From Verrucomicrobiales bacterium (lineage in GTDB: Bacteria > Verrucomicrobiota > Verrucomicrobiia > Limisphaerales > UBA9464): a stretch of DNA of 6,913 nucleotides. Below are positions 6,539 through 6,913 of this stretch, piece by piece (the first letter of the stretch is position 1; each line of letters opens with the position of its first letter). The stretch lies in assembly GCA_003445095.1 (NCBI GenBank), contig DLVS01000501.1:1-6913 (forward strand). Reading direction: 5' to 3'. A program made the translations under genes and the position numbers. Below the pieces are notes generated by a model, which did not search any database, was not told where the DNA came from, and saw only the letters and a list, made by a program, of their open reading frames with translations.

Positions 6539-6820
6539 GGCAAGCACCTTCAATACACCCAGCCAGCTAATCCAGCTAATCCCAAAACCGCGGAACCGCC
6601 ACCAAACTCCCATCCGCCGTGCCGACATCACCGCCCTCGTCGCGCAGATAGTAGTCAAACACACCATGCCGTGCCGCCGTCACTGTTCGATTGTCTATAC
6701 CGCACCGTCGTTCCAAGCTCTCGCCGCACGGAGCCCGAGTGCGCTGAAGCCAAGCAGTCTGATTGACTCGAGATTCGCGAACTCGTGCCCGCAACGCCAA
6801 GGACTGACTGAGCTACGCCG
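6539..6820. other. Divergent intergenic region between pseudopilin and efflux gene
   Basis: This 282-bp stretch should carry the promoters of both divergent genes. I see no convincing -35/-10 pair. It holds a 9-bp tandem repeat CCAGCTAAT (6563-6580), an imperfect 18-bp direct repeat with 15 matches (6616-6633 and 6668-6685), and the inverted repeat at 6769-6785. A plus-strand frame from ATG 6537 runs through it and stops at 6824, overlapping the efflux start. Its composition (Ser, Pro, Arg and Thr rich, no recognisable motif) argues against a real protein. Confidence 0.5.
6769..6785. promoter_or_regulatory. Operator-like inverted repeat upstream of efflux gene
   Basis: The site reads CGAG-A-TTCG / CGAA-CTCG: 8-bp arms with a single extra A in the left arm, centred on the perfect palindrome TTCGCGAA. 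It ends 35 bp before the efflux ATG, and a -35-like TTGACT (6763-6768) abuts it. DHA2-type pumps are often controlled by TetR or MarR repressors binding such palindromes. The assignment here is inference from position and symmetry only. Confidence 0.3.
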
Positions 6821-6913
6821 ATGAACCGCACACAGCGAACGACTCTTGTCGCCACCGGATTGGGCTTGTTCATGATTTACTTGGACGCGCTCATCGTGAA
6901 CGTGGCGTTGCCC
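6821..6913 (+). CDS. MFS efflux transporter, DHA2 (EmrB/QacA) type, N-terminus (3' partial)
   Basis: Thirty-one codons are visible before the right edge: a short basic N-terminus (MNRTQRTT), then the first transmembrane helix ending in LFMIYLDALIVNVALP. The L-D-x-x-I-V-N-V-A-L-P signature in helix 1 is characteristic of 14-helix drug:H+ antiporters (DHA2 family, EmrB/QacA). The threonine usual after D-A is replaced by Leu here. It would act in the inner membrane as a proton-driven exporter; the substrate cannot be inferred. The ATG is chosen because it gives a compact N-terminus before helix 1. No strong Shine-Dalgarno precedes it; AAGGA at 6799-6803 is too distant. Confidence 0.85.
   Translation, partial: MNRTQRTTLVATGLGLFMIYLDALIVNVALP

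Noticed and set aside
6503..6766. 87-codon plus-strand frame starting at GTG 6503
   Set aside because: It overlaps the pseudopilin start region and has no recognisable motif.

Overview
The window most likely comes from a Verrucomicrobia-type bacterium. I infer this from (i) an H-X9-DG type pseudopilin of the kind that is abundant in Verrucomicrobia, Planctomycetes and Lentisphaerae, (ii) a very large secreted protein joining a beta-propeller, Ig-like domains and thrombospondin type 3 (calcium-binding) repeats, followed by a glycine-rich secreted protein, (iii) moderately high GC, and (iv) mostly weak or absent Shine-Dalgarno sequences. No 16S or other phylogenetic marker is present, so this is an inference.

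Layout. Bases 2-2533 (+) hold the C-terminal 843 codons of a giant extracellular protein that begins upstream of the window. Its visible order is TSP3 repeats, a roughly seven-bladed LVIVD-like propeller, an Ig-like domain, a second Ig-like (Big_5-like) domain, a longer TSP3 array, and four short C-terminal repeats starting A-(R/K)-P. It is followed after 37 bp by a signal-peptide-bearing glycine-rich protein (2571-3740, +). The two probably form one transcription unit making surface or matrix proteins. A cytoplasmic protein resembling the DUF2071/acetoacetate-decarboxylase-like group follows (3840-4592, +). Next come two small inner-membrane proteins: a 166-residue protein with an N-terminal anchor (4803-5303, +) and a 50-residue DUF1328/UPF0391-type protein (5363-5515, +) that is easily missed because of its size. 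Convergent to these is the pseudopilin (5603-6538, -). Divergent from it, the first 31 codons of an MFS drug-efflux-type transporter (DHA2 group) run off the right edge (6821-6913, +).

How the genes fit together. Only the first two genes look functionally linked. The rest reads as ordinary chromosomal gene content: small membrane proteins, an orphan pseudopilin without secretion machinery beside it, and an efflux pump. No RNA gene, CRISPR array, insertion sequence or phage feature was seen. The points most worth a second look are the C-terminal repeat of the giant protein, its pairing with the glycine-rich protein, the hairpin covering the ribosome-binding site at 3823-3837, and the operator-like inverted repeat ahead of the efflux gene.
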